From DASUAO01 sp046484625 (GTDB lineage: Bacteria; Actinomycetota; Acidimicrobiia; IMCC26256; PALSA-555): DNA of 18,599 bases. The notes under the pieces are model-generated. The model worked only from the letters and a program-made list of their open reading frames with translations, was not told the DNA's origin and did no database searches. A program made the position numbers and the translations under genes. The stretch covers positions 1 through 18,599 of the forward strand of contig JAWOIO010000143.1 of NCBI GenBank assembly GCA_046484625.1, given 5' to 3'. Of the stretch, positions 5,750 to 16,978 are shown piece after piece (positions within the stretch are counted from its first letter, which is position 1; each line of letters starts with the position of its first letter).

Positions 5750-6847
5750 GTGAAGTTCCGTTGTCAACGAGATGCCCTGGCCGAAGCGGTCGGCACCGCG
5801 TACCGGGCCGTCGCGAGCAGGACCGGAGCGCTGCCGGTGCTCTCGGGGATCAAGGTCACGCTCAGTGCGGGCCTGGTCGAGTTCACGGGGTCGGACCTCG
5901 AGCTCACGATCCGTGTCCGGGTCCCCGCCGAGGTCGAGGGCGAGGGCTCTGCAGTGCTGGTCGCACGGCTGCTCGTCGACACCCTGGCCAAGCTCTCGTC
6001 GGACACGGTGACCGTCGAGATCGGGGAGGAACAGGCCAAGATCGAAGCCGGTCGGTTCCGGTCGGAGGTCCGTACCCTCGCGGCGAGCGACTTTCCCCGA
6101 CTGCACGAGACCGAGGGCGACGCGGTGCGGGTGGCCGGCGGTCCGCTCGCGGAGGGGCTGCGCCAGGTCGTCCCGGCGGCCTCGAAGGACGACGCTCGCC
6201 CGATCCTCACCGGCGTGCTGATCACCGCGACGGGCGACGGAGTTCGGCTCGTCGCGACAGATTCCTACCGGCTCGCCGTCCGGGAGCTGCCCGGCGTGAC
6301 CCTGCTCCCCGAGGGACAGAAGGTGCTCGTCGGTGCGAAGGGGCTGGGGGAGCTGCAGCGACTCCTGGGGAGCAGCGACGTCGACGTCTACCTCGGCGAC
6401 CGGTACGTGACCTTCAAGCTGGAGGCGACCGAGCTCACGGCCCGTCTGATCGAAGGGGACTTCCCGAACTACCAGCAGCTCATCCCTTCCGGGTATCCGA
6501 ACAAGATGACCGTCGAGCGCGAGGCCTTCACGGCCGCGGTCGAGCGTGTGAGCCTCGTCGGAGGGACCAGCCGGGACTCCGCCCCGATCCGGCTCGCGAT
6601 GAGCAACGACGGCCTCGAGCTCTCCGCGACGGCCCAGGACGTCGGGCAGTCGTTCGAGCCGGTCGAGGCGAAGTTCGAGGGGACGGACGTGACGGTCGCG
6701 TTCAACTCACGGTTCCTCCTCGACGGAGTGGAGGCAGCGGCATCTCCCGAGCTCACGATCGAGTCGATCGACCCGCTGAAGCCCGCGGTGCTGCGCGGCA
6801 AGGACGCCGACTTCCTGTACCTCCTGATGCCGGTCCGCATCGCCTGA
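5750..6847 (+). CDS. dnaN: DNA polymerase III sliding clamp, beta subunit
   Basis: DnaN forms the dimeric ring that tethers DNA polymerase III to DNA. The protein is 365 aa, matching the usual length of about 366. It starts with the canonical VKFRCQRDALAEAV, contains GSDLELTIRV and RPILTGVLI, and ends with the typical LYLLMPVRIA. The GTG at 5750 is chosen because AGGAGG (5736-5741) lies eight bases upstream and because the family begins with M-K-F; an in-frame GTG at 5726 would add eight unsupported residues. It lies immediately after oriC and 13 bp before recF. Confidence 0.98.
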   Translation: MKFRCQRDALAEAVGTAYRAVASRTGALPVLSGIKVTLSAGLVEFTGSDLELTIRVRVPAEVEGEGSAVLVARLLVDTLAKLSSDTVTVEIGEEQAKIEAGRFRSEVRTLAASDFPRLHETEGDAVRVAGGPLAEGLRQVVPAASKDDARPILTGVLITATGDGVRLVATDSYRLAVRELPGVTLLPEGQKVLVGAKGLGELQRLLGSSDVDVYLGDRYVTFKLEATELTARLIEGDFPNYQQLIPSGYPNKMTVEREAFTAAVERVSLVGGTSRDSAPIRLAMSNDGLELSATAQDVGQSFEPVEAKFEGTDVTVAFNSRFLLDGVEAAASPELTIESIDPLKPAVLRGKDADFLYLLMPVRIA

Positions 6848-6860
6848 ACGCCGACCGGGC

Positions 6861-7970
6861 GTGCGCGTCTCCAGGCTCGAGCTGGTCGACTTCCGCGGCT
6901 ACGAGGCGGCACAGCTCACGCTGCCCGAGGGCGTGACCGTCGTCGTCGGCGACAACGGGCAGGGCAAGACCAGCCTGCTCGAAGCGGTGGCCTGGGCGGC
7001 GATGGGACGGTCGTTCCGCGCGGTGCCCGACGCGGCCCTCGTCCGTAGCGGCACCGCGCAGGCCATCGTGCGGGTCGAGGTGCTCGGCGACGGTGGCCGC
7101 GAACGCCGCATCGAGGCCGAGCTTCACGCCGTCGGGCGCAACCGGGTGCTGCTGGACGGGCATCCGCTCACGAAGACCCGCGACCTGCTCGGCGCGCTGC
7201 GCGTCACCGTCTTCGCCCCCGACGACCTCGGGCTGGTCAAGGGAGGGCCGTCGAACCGGCGGACCTACCTCGACGACCTCCTCGTCACGGTTGCGCCCCG
7301 GTACGCCGCGGCCCGGAGCGACTACGAGCGCGTCCTCAGGCATCGCAACGCGCTCCTCAAGGGGGGCGTTCGCGACGCCGACGCGCGCGCCACCCTCGAG
7401 GTCTTCGACGCCCAGCTGGTGTCGGCCGGAGCCGAGATCATCCGCGGTCGACTGCGTATCGGCGCACGCCTCGCGGAGGCCGTCGCCGCGGCCTACCGTG
7501 ACGTCGCCGGGTCGGACGAGCCGGTCGACGCGCGGTACGTGGCCGAGTGGGATGACGATCATGGAGACGTGGATCCGGATGCCGTGCCCGCCGCCCTCAC
7601 GCGCGCGCTCGCACGACTGCGATCCAAGGAGCTGGCCCGTGGGGTCACGCTCGTGGGCCCGCACCGCGACGAATGGAGCCTCGCCGTGGATGGGCTCGAC
7701 GCACGGACGCGCGCGTCCCAGGGTGAGCAGCGGAGCCTGGCGCTCGCCCTCCGCCTCGCGGGGCATCGGGTCGTCGCCGAGGTGACCGGGGAAGTGCCGG
7801 TGCTGCTCCTCGACGACGTCTTCAGTGAGCTCGACGAGCGGCGGGGAGCGGCGCTCGTCGAGCGCCTCGATGCCACGCAGACGCTGATCACCACGGCCGG
7901 GGCGCTGCCGGAGGGCGTCACGGCGACCTCGCGGCTGCGCGTGCGGGCCGGCGTCCTCGAGCCGGCGTGA
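6861..7970 (+). CDS. recF: DNA replication and repair protein RecF
   Basis: RecF is an SMC-like ABC ATPase that acts with RecO and RecR to load RecA at gapped, stalled forks. The 369-aa protein has the N-terminal VSRLELVDFRGY, Walker A GDNGQGKT (30-37), an ABC signature SQGEQRSLALAL (from 286), and Walker B LLLDDVFSELD with Asp318/Asp319. The GTG start lies 13 bp after dnaN, so the two are probably cotranscribed. Unlike mycobacteria and Streptomyces, no gnd gene separates dnaN from recF. Confidence 0.97.
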   Translation: MRVSRLELVDFRGYEAAQLTLPEGVTVVVGDNGQGKTSLLEAVAWAAMGRSFRAVPDAALVRSGTAQAIVRVEVLGDGGRERRIEAELHAVGRNRVLLDGHPLTKTRDLLGALRVTVFAPDDLGLVKGGPSNRRTYLDDLLVTVAPRYAAARSDYERVLRHRNALLKGGVRDADARATLEVFDAQLVSAGAEIIRGRLRIGARLAEAVAAAYRDVAGSDEPVDARYVAEWDDDHGDVDPDAVPAALTRALARLRSKELARGVTLVGPHRDEWSLAVDGLDARTRASQGEQRSLALALRLAGHRVVAEVTGEVPVLLLDDVFSELDERRGAALVERLDATQTLITTAGALPEGVTATSRLRVRAGVLEPA

Positions 7971-7989
7971 CGCGCGCGGGAACGCTCCG

Positions 7990-8337
7990 ATGAGACGACG
8001 CTTCCGGCCCCGGGGCGTGCCGGGTGAGGAACCCGAGCCGGTCGCGGTCGGGGAGGCACTCGCGGCGCTGGGGAGCGAGCTCGGCCTCGCCGATCCCGGC
8101 GTCGTGGGCACCCTCGCCGATCGCTGGGATGAGCTCGTGGGGCCAGCGCTGACCGGCAGCGCGCGGCTCCGGGCGCTCCGCGGCGACGTCATCACGGTCG
8201 CGGTGGACTCGGGGGCCTGGGCAACCCAGATCCGGTACCTCGAGCGCGAGCTCCTCGACCGGATCGCGGAGCTCGTCGGCGTCGGGGTCGTGCGGGAGGT
8301 GCGCGTCGTCGTCGAGCCCCGTCCGCCCGAGGACTGA
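7990..8337 (+). CDS. dciA: DciA-like DUF721 protein, probable replicative helicase operator
   Basis: This 115-aa protein matches the DUF721/DciA family. The conserved core runs from about residue 40 to 100 with LADRWDELVGPALTG, followed by a beta-rich DVITVAVDSGAWATQIRYL that carries the family's W-A-x-Q/E-L-like helix. DciA binds DnaB and assists helicase loading in the many bacteria that lack DnaC or DnaI. It starts 19 bp after recF, a conserved neighbourhood in actinobacteria. The N-terminal 20 residues are basic and Pro-rich. The role is inferred from the family. Confidence 0.88.
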   Translation: MRRRFRPRGVPGEEPEPVAVGEALAALGSELGLADPGVVGTLADRWDELVGPALTGSARLRALRGDVITVAVDSGAWATQIRYLERELLDRIAELVGVGVVREVRVVVEPRPPED

Positions 8338-8358
8338 CGCGCCGCGCGCGACGCGCGT
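8337..8358. other. Inverted repeat after dciA
   Basis: ACGCGC (8337-8342) and GCGCGT (8353-8358) form a short stem with a 10-base GC-rich loop that starts at the last base of the dciA stop. It could end the recF-dciA transcript, although there is no T-run, or act as an operator upstream of the gyrB promoter. Confidence 0.3.
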
Positions 8359-8384
8359 GTCGAAGGACGGTCACAGGCCTCTGG

Positions 8385-8390
8385 TAGACT
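8385..8390 (+). promoter_or_regulatory. Predicted gyrB promoter -10 box
   Basis: TGGTAGACTGCG contains TAGACT at 8385-8390, a good actinobacterial -10 box. No convincing -35 is visible 16-19 bp upstream. Transcription near 8397 would give a leader of about 120 bases before the gyrB GTG, long enough to hold regulation; only a weak CAGG/CCTG stem (8405-8419) was seen in it. Confidence 0.5.
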
Positions 8391-8517
8391 GCGTCGTGTT
8401 GTTTCAGGGTTCTGACCTGCAATTTCCTCCCTGGCGGCGCGGCGAAGGTCCCCCCCGAGTCCGGGTCGGTCCCGCACCGGCCGGCCTCGAACGAGCGGAA
8501 GGCGAGGTGCGCGCGCG

Positions 8518-12883
<4,366 letters not shown>

Positions 12884-12905
12884 GGTCCCCGAGGCGTTCT
12901 GACCG

Positions 12906-12944
12906 GGCACCACGCTACGACAGGGCCGCGGGCGGCGCGGTGCC
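12906..12944. terminator. Possible hairpin terminator after gyrA
   Basis: GGCACC (12906-12911) pairs with GGTGCC (12939-12944), and the stem extends inward by CGC/GCG after one mismatch. The large loop and missing T-run make it weak, but it sits 23 bp after the gyrA stop and before a new promoter. Confidence 0.3.
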
Positions 12945-12965
12945 TCGATCCGGCCCCGGAACGCG

Positions 12966-12971
12966 TACCAT
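12966..12971 (+). promoter_or_regulatory. Predicted -10 box for the DUF3566 gene (leaderless start)
   Basis: TACCAT at 12966-12971 ends six bases before the ATG at 12978. A start site 6-7 bases downstream of the -10 would place the first base of the RNA on the ATG itself. No ribosome site is present, which fits leaderless translation, common in actinobacteria. Confidence 0.45.
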
Positions 12972-12977
12972 TCACCG

Positions 12978-13634
12978 ATGCCCAGCGACGACGCGCCGCG
13001 ACGGGTCGCGTACACCGCGGCGCCCCCGGACACCCAGTCGTCGGACGCGGCGCGCCCCGACGACGTTCCCGGCCGGCGGGACCCCGCAGGTTCCGACCCC
13101 CGCCGAGTGCGGCCACCGCGGGCCGCGCGTCGACGGGTGGTCAGCAGCGGCGCCGACGCGTCCGAGGCCCCGGTCGTGGACGCATCTTCCGACGAGACCG
13201 AGCTCGCCGACGCACCGGCCACCCGCCGACGGGCACGGAGCAAGACGCCGCCACCGGGGCTCGCGCCTCGTGCCGGTGTTCGGAGGACGCGGCAGACGCT
13301 CGCGCGCGTCGATCTCTGGTCGGTCACGAAGCTCTCGCTCTGCTTCTACGTCTCCGCGATGTTCGTCACGTTGGTGGCGTTGGTCGCGCTCTGGGTCATC
13401 GCCGATGCTGCGGGGGTGATCGGGAGCGTGGAGGACTTCCTCGGCGACCTGTTGTCGGCCAAGGACTTCACGTTCCTCTCGGCCGGGGTGCTGCAGGGTG
13501 CGATCCTGGTCTCGCTGGTGATCGTCGCGCTCCAGGTCGTGATCACGGTGATCGCGGCATCCTTCTACAACATCTTCGCCGAGCTCTTCGGCGGGCTCGA
13601 GCTCGTGATCAAGGAAGAAGACGCCGGGCGCTGA
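12978..13634 (+). CDS. DUF3566 family transmembrane protein
   Basis: The 218-aa protein has a long hydrophilic, Pro/Arg-rich, probably disordered N-terminal region (1-108), then the DUF3566 domain: RVDLWSVTKLSLCFYVSAMF leads into a first membrane span (about 117-142), an extracytoplasmic or short loop containing VEDFLGDLLSA, and a second span (about 170-198) ending with the conserved FYNIFAELFGGLELVI. The family is restricted largely to actinobacteria and sits directly after gyrA, as Rv0007 does in Mycobacterium tuberculosis. Its function is not established. The N-terminal half is compositionally biased and probably cytoplasmic. Confidence 0.9.
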   Translation: MPSDDAPRRVAYTAAPPDTQSSDAARPDDVPGRRDPAGSDPRRVRPPRAARRRVVSSGADASEAPVVDASSDETELADAPATRRRARSKTPPPGLAPRAGVRRTRQTLARVDLWSVTKLSLCFYVSAMFVTLVALVALWVIADAAGVIGSVEDFLGDLLSAKDFTFLSAGVLQGAILVSLVIVALQVVITVIAASFYNIFAELFGGLELVIKEEDAGR

Positions 13635-13652
13635 TCGCCTCACCTCGGTCCC

Positions 13653-13668
13653 CGTACCCGCGGGTACG
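13653..13668. promoter_or_regulatory. Perfect 16-bp palindrome at the tRNA-Ile promoter
   Basis: CGTACCCGCGGGTACG is a perfect palindrome between DUF3566 and tRNA-Ile. Its right arm overlaps a TACGCT -10-like hexamer (13665-13670) that lies 13 bp upstream of the tRNA. It may be an operator, or a compact hairpin ending the DUF3566 transcript. Confidence 0.4.
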
Positions 13669-13683
13669 CTCACGCGTCCTCCC

Positions 13684-13757
13684 GGGGCTATAGCTCAGTC
13701 GGTTAGAGCGCATCCCTGATAAGGATGAGGTCGGTGGTTCGATTCCACCTAGCCCCA
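13684..13757 (+). tRNA. tRNA-Ile (anticodon GAT)
   Basis: A full cloverleaf is visible in 74 bases. Acceptor GGGGCTA pairs with TAGCCCC and is followed by discriminator A; the D arm is GCTC/GAGC, the anticodon stem CATCC/GGATG with loop CTGATAA, and the T arm GGTGG-TTCGATT-CCACC. The anticodon GAT decodes ATC and ATT. The CCA end is not encoded. This position after gyrA and the next gene is conserved in actinobacteria. Confidence 0.98.
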
Positions 13758-13759
13758 CG

Positions 13760-13765
13760 TACACT
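13760..13765 (+). promoter_or_regulatory. Predicted -10 box for the small membrane protein (leaderless start)
   Basis: TACACT at 13760-13765 lies six bases before the GTG at 13772 and only two bases after the tRNA-Ile 3' end. The spacing would again place the transcription start at the start codon. Readthrough from the tRNA gene is the alternative source of message. Confidence 0.45.
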
Positions 13766-13771
13766 CCCCGC

Positions 13772-13909
13772 GTGAGCAACGTTCGGCGCGGCCTCGTTCT
13801 CGGCTTGCTCGCGGTGCTCGTGGGCGTGTTCGTGCGGCTCCGCGGCAAGGGCGAGGTCCAGCCCACGACGGGGACGTGGCGCGAGCTCGAGGGTCCCGAC
13901 TTCCGTTGA
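13772..13909 (+). CDS. Small single-span membrane protein (45 aa)
   Basis: This short gene encodes VSNVRRGLVLGLLAVLVGVF followed by a basic stretch and a hydrophilic tail ending WRELEGPDFR. One membrane span (about residues 7-21) with flanking arginines suggests a small inner-membrane protein. Third codon positions are strongly G/C, which supports coding. The placement next to the gyrA-tRNA-Ile block recalls the small DLW-39 family proteins of other actinobacteria, but the sequence is too short for me to assign it. Its stop overlaps the TTG start of the next gene as TTGA, so the two are probably translated together. Confidence 0.65.
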   Translation: MSNVRRGLVLGLLAVLVGVFVRLRGKGEVQPTTGTWRELEGPDFR

Positions 13910-14895
13910 GCCACGTCGCACTCGTCGGCTCCGGCGCGGTCGCCGTGAGAGCCGCCCGCCAGCTCGTCGACACCCCCGGACTCGCGGGGCTGCGCATCGC
14001 GGCCCGCGACGCGGCTGCCGCCGGCCGACTGGCGCGAGCGGTGGGAGCGGAGACGGTGCCGCTCGAGCGGGCGCTCGACGGTGATCCGGCCGCGCTCGCG
14101 ATCGCGATCCCCGGCGCGGCCGGGGTGGCGCTCGTACGTCGGGCGATCGAAGGCGGGATCCCCGCTGCCTCGTGCGCAGACGACGACGTGGCGCTGCGGG
14201 GACTGCTGGCGCTGGGACCGGCCGCATTCGATCGGGACGTGCGTGTCGTCATCGGATGCGCCCTCGTGCCCGGCATCGCCGACGTCCTGGCCCGGCACGC
14301 GGCGGACGCGCTGGACGACCCGGACGAGGTCCACGTCGCCCGGGTGGGCGTCGCCGGGCCGTCGTGCCACGCCTCGCTCCGGCAGGCGATGCGCTCGGGT
14401 CCCCGTGAGTGGCGCAACGGGGACTGGCACGTCCCGGAACGACGTGGCCCGCAGCTCGTCTGGCTGCCCGAGCCGGTCGCCGTGCGAGAGTGCACGTCGA
14501 TCGCTGCTGGTGTGGAGCTGCTGCAGTCGACGGTCACCGAGGCGCGCGACATCACCGTTCGGGCGGAGGCACCACCGCGGCGCGTCCCGAGCAGGAGGTT
14601 CGGCAAGCGCACGGCCGCGTCCGAGTTCGGTGGCGCCCGGGTCGAGGTGTGGGGCTGGCAGGGCGGGGTCCGGACCTCGATCGTCTACGGCGTGATCGAG
14701 CGGCCGGCGATCGCCGCGGGCACGGCGCTGGCTGTGAGCGCAGCCCGCCTCAGCGGACTGATCCCGTCGATCGGACTGCGCACGGAGCACGGCGGTGCGC
14801 GCGCCATGAGCGCCACGTTCGATGCGGGCTCCGTGCTCGCCGAGCTCGCGCGACGCGGCGTCAAGGCCGCCGCGTTCGAAGGCGCGCGCGAGTAG
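13906..14895 (+). CDS. Rossmann-fold protein, saccharopine dehydrogenase-like
   Basis: With the TTG at 13906 the protein is 329 aa and opens LSHVALVGSGAVAVRAARQL, a dinucleotide-binding beta-alpha-beta with GSGAVA at residues 8-13. An Ala-rich NAD(P)-binding half (1-120) is followed by CALVPGIADVLARHAADAL and a C-terminal half rich in beta strands that resembles the saccharopine dehydrogenase and related oxidoreductase superfamily. Substrate and reaction cannot be told. The TTG overlaps the previous stop as TTGA; an in-frame GTG at 13876 would add ten residues inside the small gene. It ends 121 bp before tRNA-Ala. Confidence 0.8.
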   Translation: MSHVALVGSGAVAVRAARQLVDTPGLAGLRIAARDAAAAGRLARAVGAETVPLERALDGDPAALAIAIPGAAGVALVRRAIEGGIPAASCADDDVALRGLLALGPAAFDRDVRVVIGCALVPGIADVLARHAADALDDPDEVHVARVGVAGPSCHASLRQAMRSGPREWRNGDWHVPERRGPQLVWLPEPVAVRECTSIAAGVELLQSTVTEARDITVRAEAPPRRVPSRRFGKRTAASEFGGARVEVWGWQGGVRTSIVYGVIERPAIAAGTALAVSAARLSGLIPSIGLRTEHGGARAMSATFDAGSVLAELARRGVKAAAFEGARE

Positions 14896-15003
14896 CTCGG
14901 CCGACAGTCTGGCTCCCGAGCACCGGGAACCCGACGAGACCGGCCCATCGGCGCCGATCCCGGCACCATCGAGGTCGACGCCCGGACGCCCCCATCCGCT
15001 CGC

Positions 15004-15009
15004 TACGCT
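15004..15009 (+). promoter_or_regulatory. Predicted -10 box for tRNA-Ala
   Basis: TACGCT at 15004-15009 lies seven bases before the first base of tRNA-Ala. The same hexamer occurs upstream of tRNA-Ile. No clear -35 box is visible. Confidence 0.45.
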
Positions 15010-15016
15010 CGGGCCG

Positions 15017-15090
15017 GGGGACGTAGCTCAGCTGGCTAGAGCACCTGCTTTGCAAGCAGGGGGTCGTGGGTTCGAGTCCCATCGTCTCCA
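15017..15090 (+). tRNA. tRNA-Ala (anticodon TGC)
   Basis: A 74-base cloverleaf is visible: acceptor GGGGACG with CGTCTCC and discriminator A, D arm GCTC/GAGC, anticodon stem CCTGC/GCAGG with loop TTTGCAA, and T arm GTGGG-TTCGAGT-CCCAT. The acceptor contains the G3:U70 pair that is the alanine identity element. CCA is not encoded. In many actinobacteria this gene directly follows tRNA-Ile; here about 1.26 kb with two genes separates them. Confidence 0.98.
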
Positions 15091-15111
15091 CGGACGCGAC
15101 GAGGGAGCGAA

Positions 15112-16473
15112 ATGGTGCGGCAGCGAGTCAGGCGGTCGATCCGAGCCGGCGCGTCCGTCCTGCTCGTCGTCGTCTCGGCCGCGACCCTCGGGCCCGGGGT
15201 CGCGCTCCCGGCCGGCGCGCAGACCGACCCGACGCCGCCCACCGCTCCTTCGACCACGACGACGACCTCCGCCCCGACGACGACCACCGCCCCGACCACC
15301 GCCCCGACGACGACCACCGCCCCGACGACCACGACGACGGCTGCGCCCCCGGCATCGTCGCCGACGGCTCCACCCGGGTGGTCCGATCCGGGCGGGGGCG
15401 CGTGGGTGGCGTTCACCCTCGATGCGACCACGCTCCCTGCGGCCAACCGCACGGGGACGAAGTGGGGGCCGGTCACGATTCGTCGCCACTCGAGCGCCGG
15501 GCTCGATCTCGCCGCGGCGTTCCCGGGCGGATGGGACAGCCGCCCGTCGTCGTCGAACCCGAACGTGCTGGAGTACGGATGGCCGGAGAACTGGAGCCTC
15601 GGCGGGATCAGTCTGCAGCGAGTCGCATGGTGCGACCGCGCCGCCACCACCTGCGACTACTACGCGACCGGCGGAACGGGCGAGCCCATCTTCTTCGCGG
15701 CCGGCGCGGTGCCTCCGGGCCAGCTCGCGAGCTACGACCAGGGTGCCCTGACGCTCGGCACGCAGGTCCCGGTGCTCGACATCGTGTTCTCCTGGGACCC
15801 GAGCACGTCGGTGACGCCCCCGACGGGTGGAAGTCCCGGGCGCCTCACGCTCGATGCCAGCCAGAGCACCGACGACCTTGCCGGTGCCCTGCAGTACGAG
15901 TGGACCGTGACCAACCAGGACTCGGGTCAGCAGTTCCACGCCAGCGGGGCGATCGCGACGTTCGACCTCGACGCCAACGGGAGCTACTGCGTCGCGGTGA
16001 CCGTGACGAACGAGAACGACCCCGACAATCCGAAGACCTACGGAGTGGACACGCCCGACTGCAAGCCGATCAACAACGTCGCGCCGACGCCCGGCACGAC
16101 GCCCGGCACGACGCCCGGCACAGGGCCCGGGACGTCGCCCGGGGCGGGGAACGGCGGGGGCGGCGTTGGCGGTGGCATCAACGTCGTCTTCGCGCCACCA
16201 CGCCGCTCGTCGTCGGCGCTCACGGGCACGGCCGGCGGCGACAGCGTCGTGTGGCTCTGGCGCCCCGAGTACTTCCAACCCGGCACCGAGTCGACGCAGG
16301 CCCTTCCGCAGACGGGCCGCAGCCCGCTGAAGGGTCGCACCGACATCGTCATCGCGACCGACCCGGCGCCGGACTCGAATGCGGCGCCGATGCTCGCCGG
16401 GCTCGGGATCTTCGGGGTCGTCGGAGTCGGGTGGCTGTTCAGCCGGCGGCGTCGGATCCGGGCCGAGCTCTGA
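15112..16473 (+). CDS. Secreted Thr-rich, PKD-like surface protein with LPQTG and C-terminal anchor
   Basis: This 453-aa protein has a basic N-terminus and a signal peptide with likely cleavage after AGA (residue 36). A Thr/Ala/Pro-rich linker (about 45-87, probably a glycosylated spacer) follows, then a region with a Cys174/Cys181 pair. A PKD/Ig-like domain runs about 244-317 (LTLDASQSTD, YEWTVTN) with Cys293 and Cys317. Next come Pro-Gly-Thr repeats (327-345), a Gly-rich patch, LPQTG (398-402), a membrane span (about 427-443) and RRRR (445-448). It looks cell-wall or membrane anchored and exposed. The function is unknown. The ATG has GAGGGAG four bases upstream and lies 21 bp after tRNA-Ala, so readthrough from the tRNA promoter is possible. 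Confidence 0.85.
   Translation: MVRQRVRRSIRAGASVLLVVVSAATLGPGVALPAGAQTDPTPPTAPSTTTTTSAPTTTTAPTTAPTTTTAPTTTTTAAPPASSPTAPPGWSDPGGGAWVAFTLDATTLPAANRTGTKWGPVTIRRHSSAGLDLAAAFPGGWDSRPSSSNPNVLEYGWPENWSLGGISLQRVAWCDRAATTCDYYATGGTGEPIFFAAGAVPPGQLASYDQGALTLGTQVPVLDIVFSWDPSTSVTPPTGGSPGRLTLDASQSTDDLAGALQYEWTVTNQDSGQQFHASGAIATFDLDANGSYCVAVTVTNENDPDNPKTYGVDTPDCKPINNVAPTPGTTPGTTPGTGPGTSPGAGNGGGGVGGGINVVFAPPRRSSSALTGTAGGDSVVWLWRPEYFQPGTESTQALPQTGRSPLKGRTDIVIATDPAPDSNAAPMLAGLGIFGVVGVGWLFSRRRRIRAEL
15271..15339 (+). repeat. Thr/Ala/Pro codon repeats in the surface protein
   Basis: Imperfect direct repeats built on GCCCCGACGACGACCACC occur at 15271-15288 and 15301-15318, with a shortened copy at 15289-15300 and a variant from 15319. 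They encode Ala-Pro-Thr(n) spacers and may vary in copy number between strains. Confidence 0.8.
16087..16122 (+). repeat. Three 12-bp repeats encoding Thr-Pro-Gly-Thr
   Basis: ACGCCCGGCACG is repeated three times in tandem, the last copy ending in A, within the stalk between the PKD-like domain and the Gly-rich patch. The repeats stay in frame. Confidence 0.85.
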
Positions 16474-16496
16474 CGAGACCGGGGCGCCGGGTCGTC
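16472..16496. terminator. Possible bidirectional terminator between convergent genes
   Basis: GACGA (16472-16476) pairs with TCGTC (16492-16496), and CCGG (16479-16482) with CCGG (16487-16490) around a GGCG loop, with a small internal bulge. It fills the 26-bp gap between the convergent surface-protein and thioesterase genes. T-runs are absent, apart from ATT at 16498-16500 on the right. Confidence 0.4.
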
Positions 16497-16499
16497 GAT

Positions 16500-16925
16500 T
16501 CAGGTCGACGCATCCCGGTGCTTGCGCCGGAGGAGGAACGTCGCCGTCGCACGCGACACGAGCCGTTCCTCGGCATCCTGCACGGTCGCCTCGACGTAGG
16601 CGACCTGCTTCGCGACGCGGACGATCGCACCGCGCACCGCCAGCACGTCGCCCTCGGCCGCGGGGCGGATCGTCTGGTACGAGATGTCGAGCGTCGCGGC
16701 GCGGTCGCCCGAGTCGAGGGCGCTGTTCGTCGCGAAGTTCATGGCGGCGTCGTGTACCACGCCGAAGACCCCGCCGTGGACACCGCCGAGCGGATTGCAC
16801 GCCGACGCGGTCGGGGTCCAGGTCGCCTGAGCCCAACCGTCGCCGTAGGTGTCGAAGTGCACGCCGAGCTGTCCGAGGAGCGGCATCCCACCGTCGCCGA
16901 GGCTGCGGTCCATGTTTCGGGCCAT
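16500..16925 (-). CDS. PaaI-type hotdog-fold acyl-CoA thioesterase
   Basis: This 141-aa protein matches the 4HBT/PaaI thioesterase family, which hydrolyses acyl- or aryl-CoA thioesters. The signature NPLGGVHGGVFGVVHDAAMN (44-63) carries the His50-Gly-Gly and Asp59 of the active-site helix, and the second half has the strand pattern LDISYQTIRPAAEGDVLAVR and ATATFLLRR. It is divergent from a thiolase gene with only 53 bp between the starts, which suggests a shared acyl-CoA or beta-oxidation role. The exact substrate is unknown. A -10-like TACGCT ends about eight bases upstream of the ATG, so it may be leaderless. Confidence 0.88.
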   Translation of the reverse strand: MARNMDRSLGDGGMPLLGQLGVHFDTYGDGWAQATWTPTASACNPLGGVHGGVFGVVHDAAMNFATNSALDSGDRAATLDISYQTIRPAAEGDVLAVRGAIVRVAKQVAYVEATVQDAEERLVSRATATFLLRRKHRDAST

Positions 16926-16933
16926 GTCGGCGC

Positions 16934-16943
16934 AGCGTACTGT
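16934..16943. promoter_or_regulatory. Overlapping divergent -10 boxes (thioesterase/thiolase)
   Basis: AGCGTACTGT holds TACTGT on the plus strand (16938-16943) for the thiolase and TACGCT on the minus strand (16939-16934) for the thioesterase, sharing two base pairs. Such symmetric divergent promoters are known in bacteria. The thiolase message would have a leader of about 30 bases with GAGGAG at 16967-16972. Confidence 0.5.
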
Positions 16944-16978
16944 TGCCGGGCCGGCCCCCGACTCCCGAGGAGCACCTC

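Noticed and set aside
16379..16978. A 200-residue N-terminal extension of the thiolase
   Set aside because: It is antisense to the thioesterase and the thiolase fold begins exactly at the ATG with a good ribosome site.
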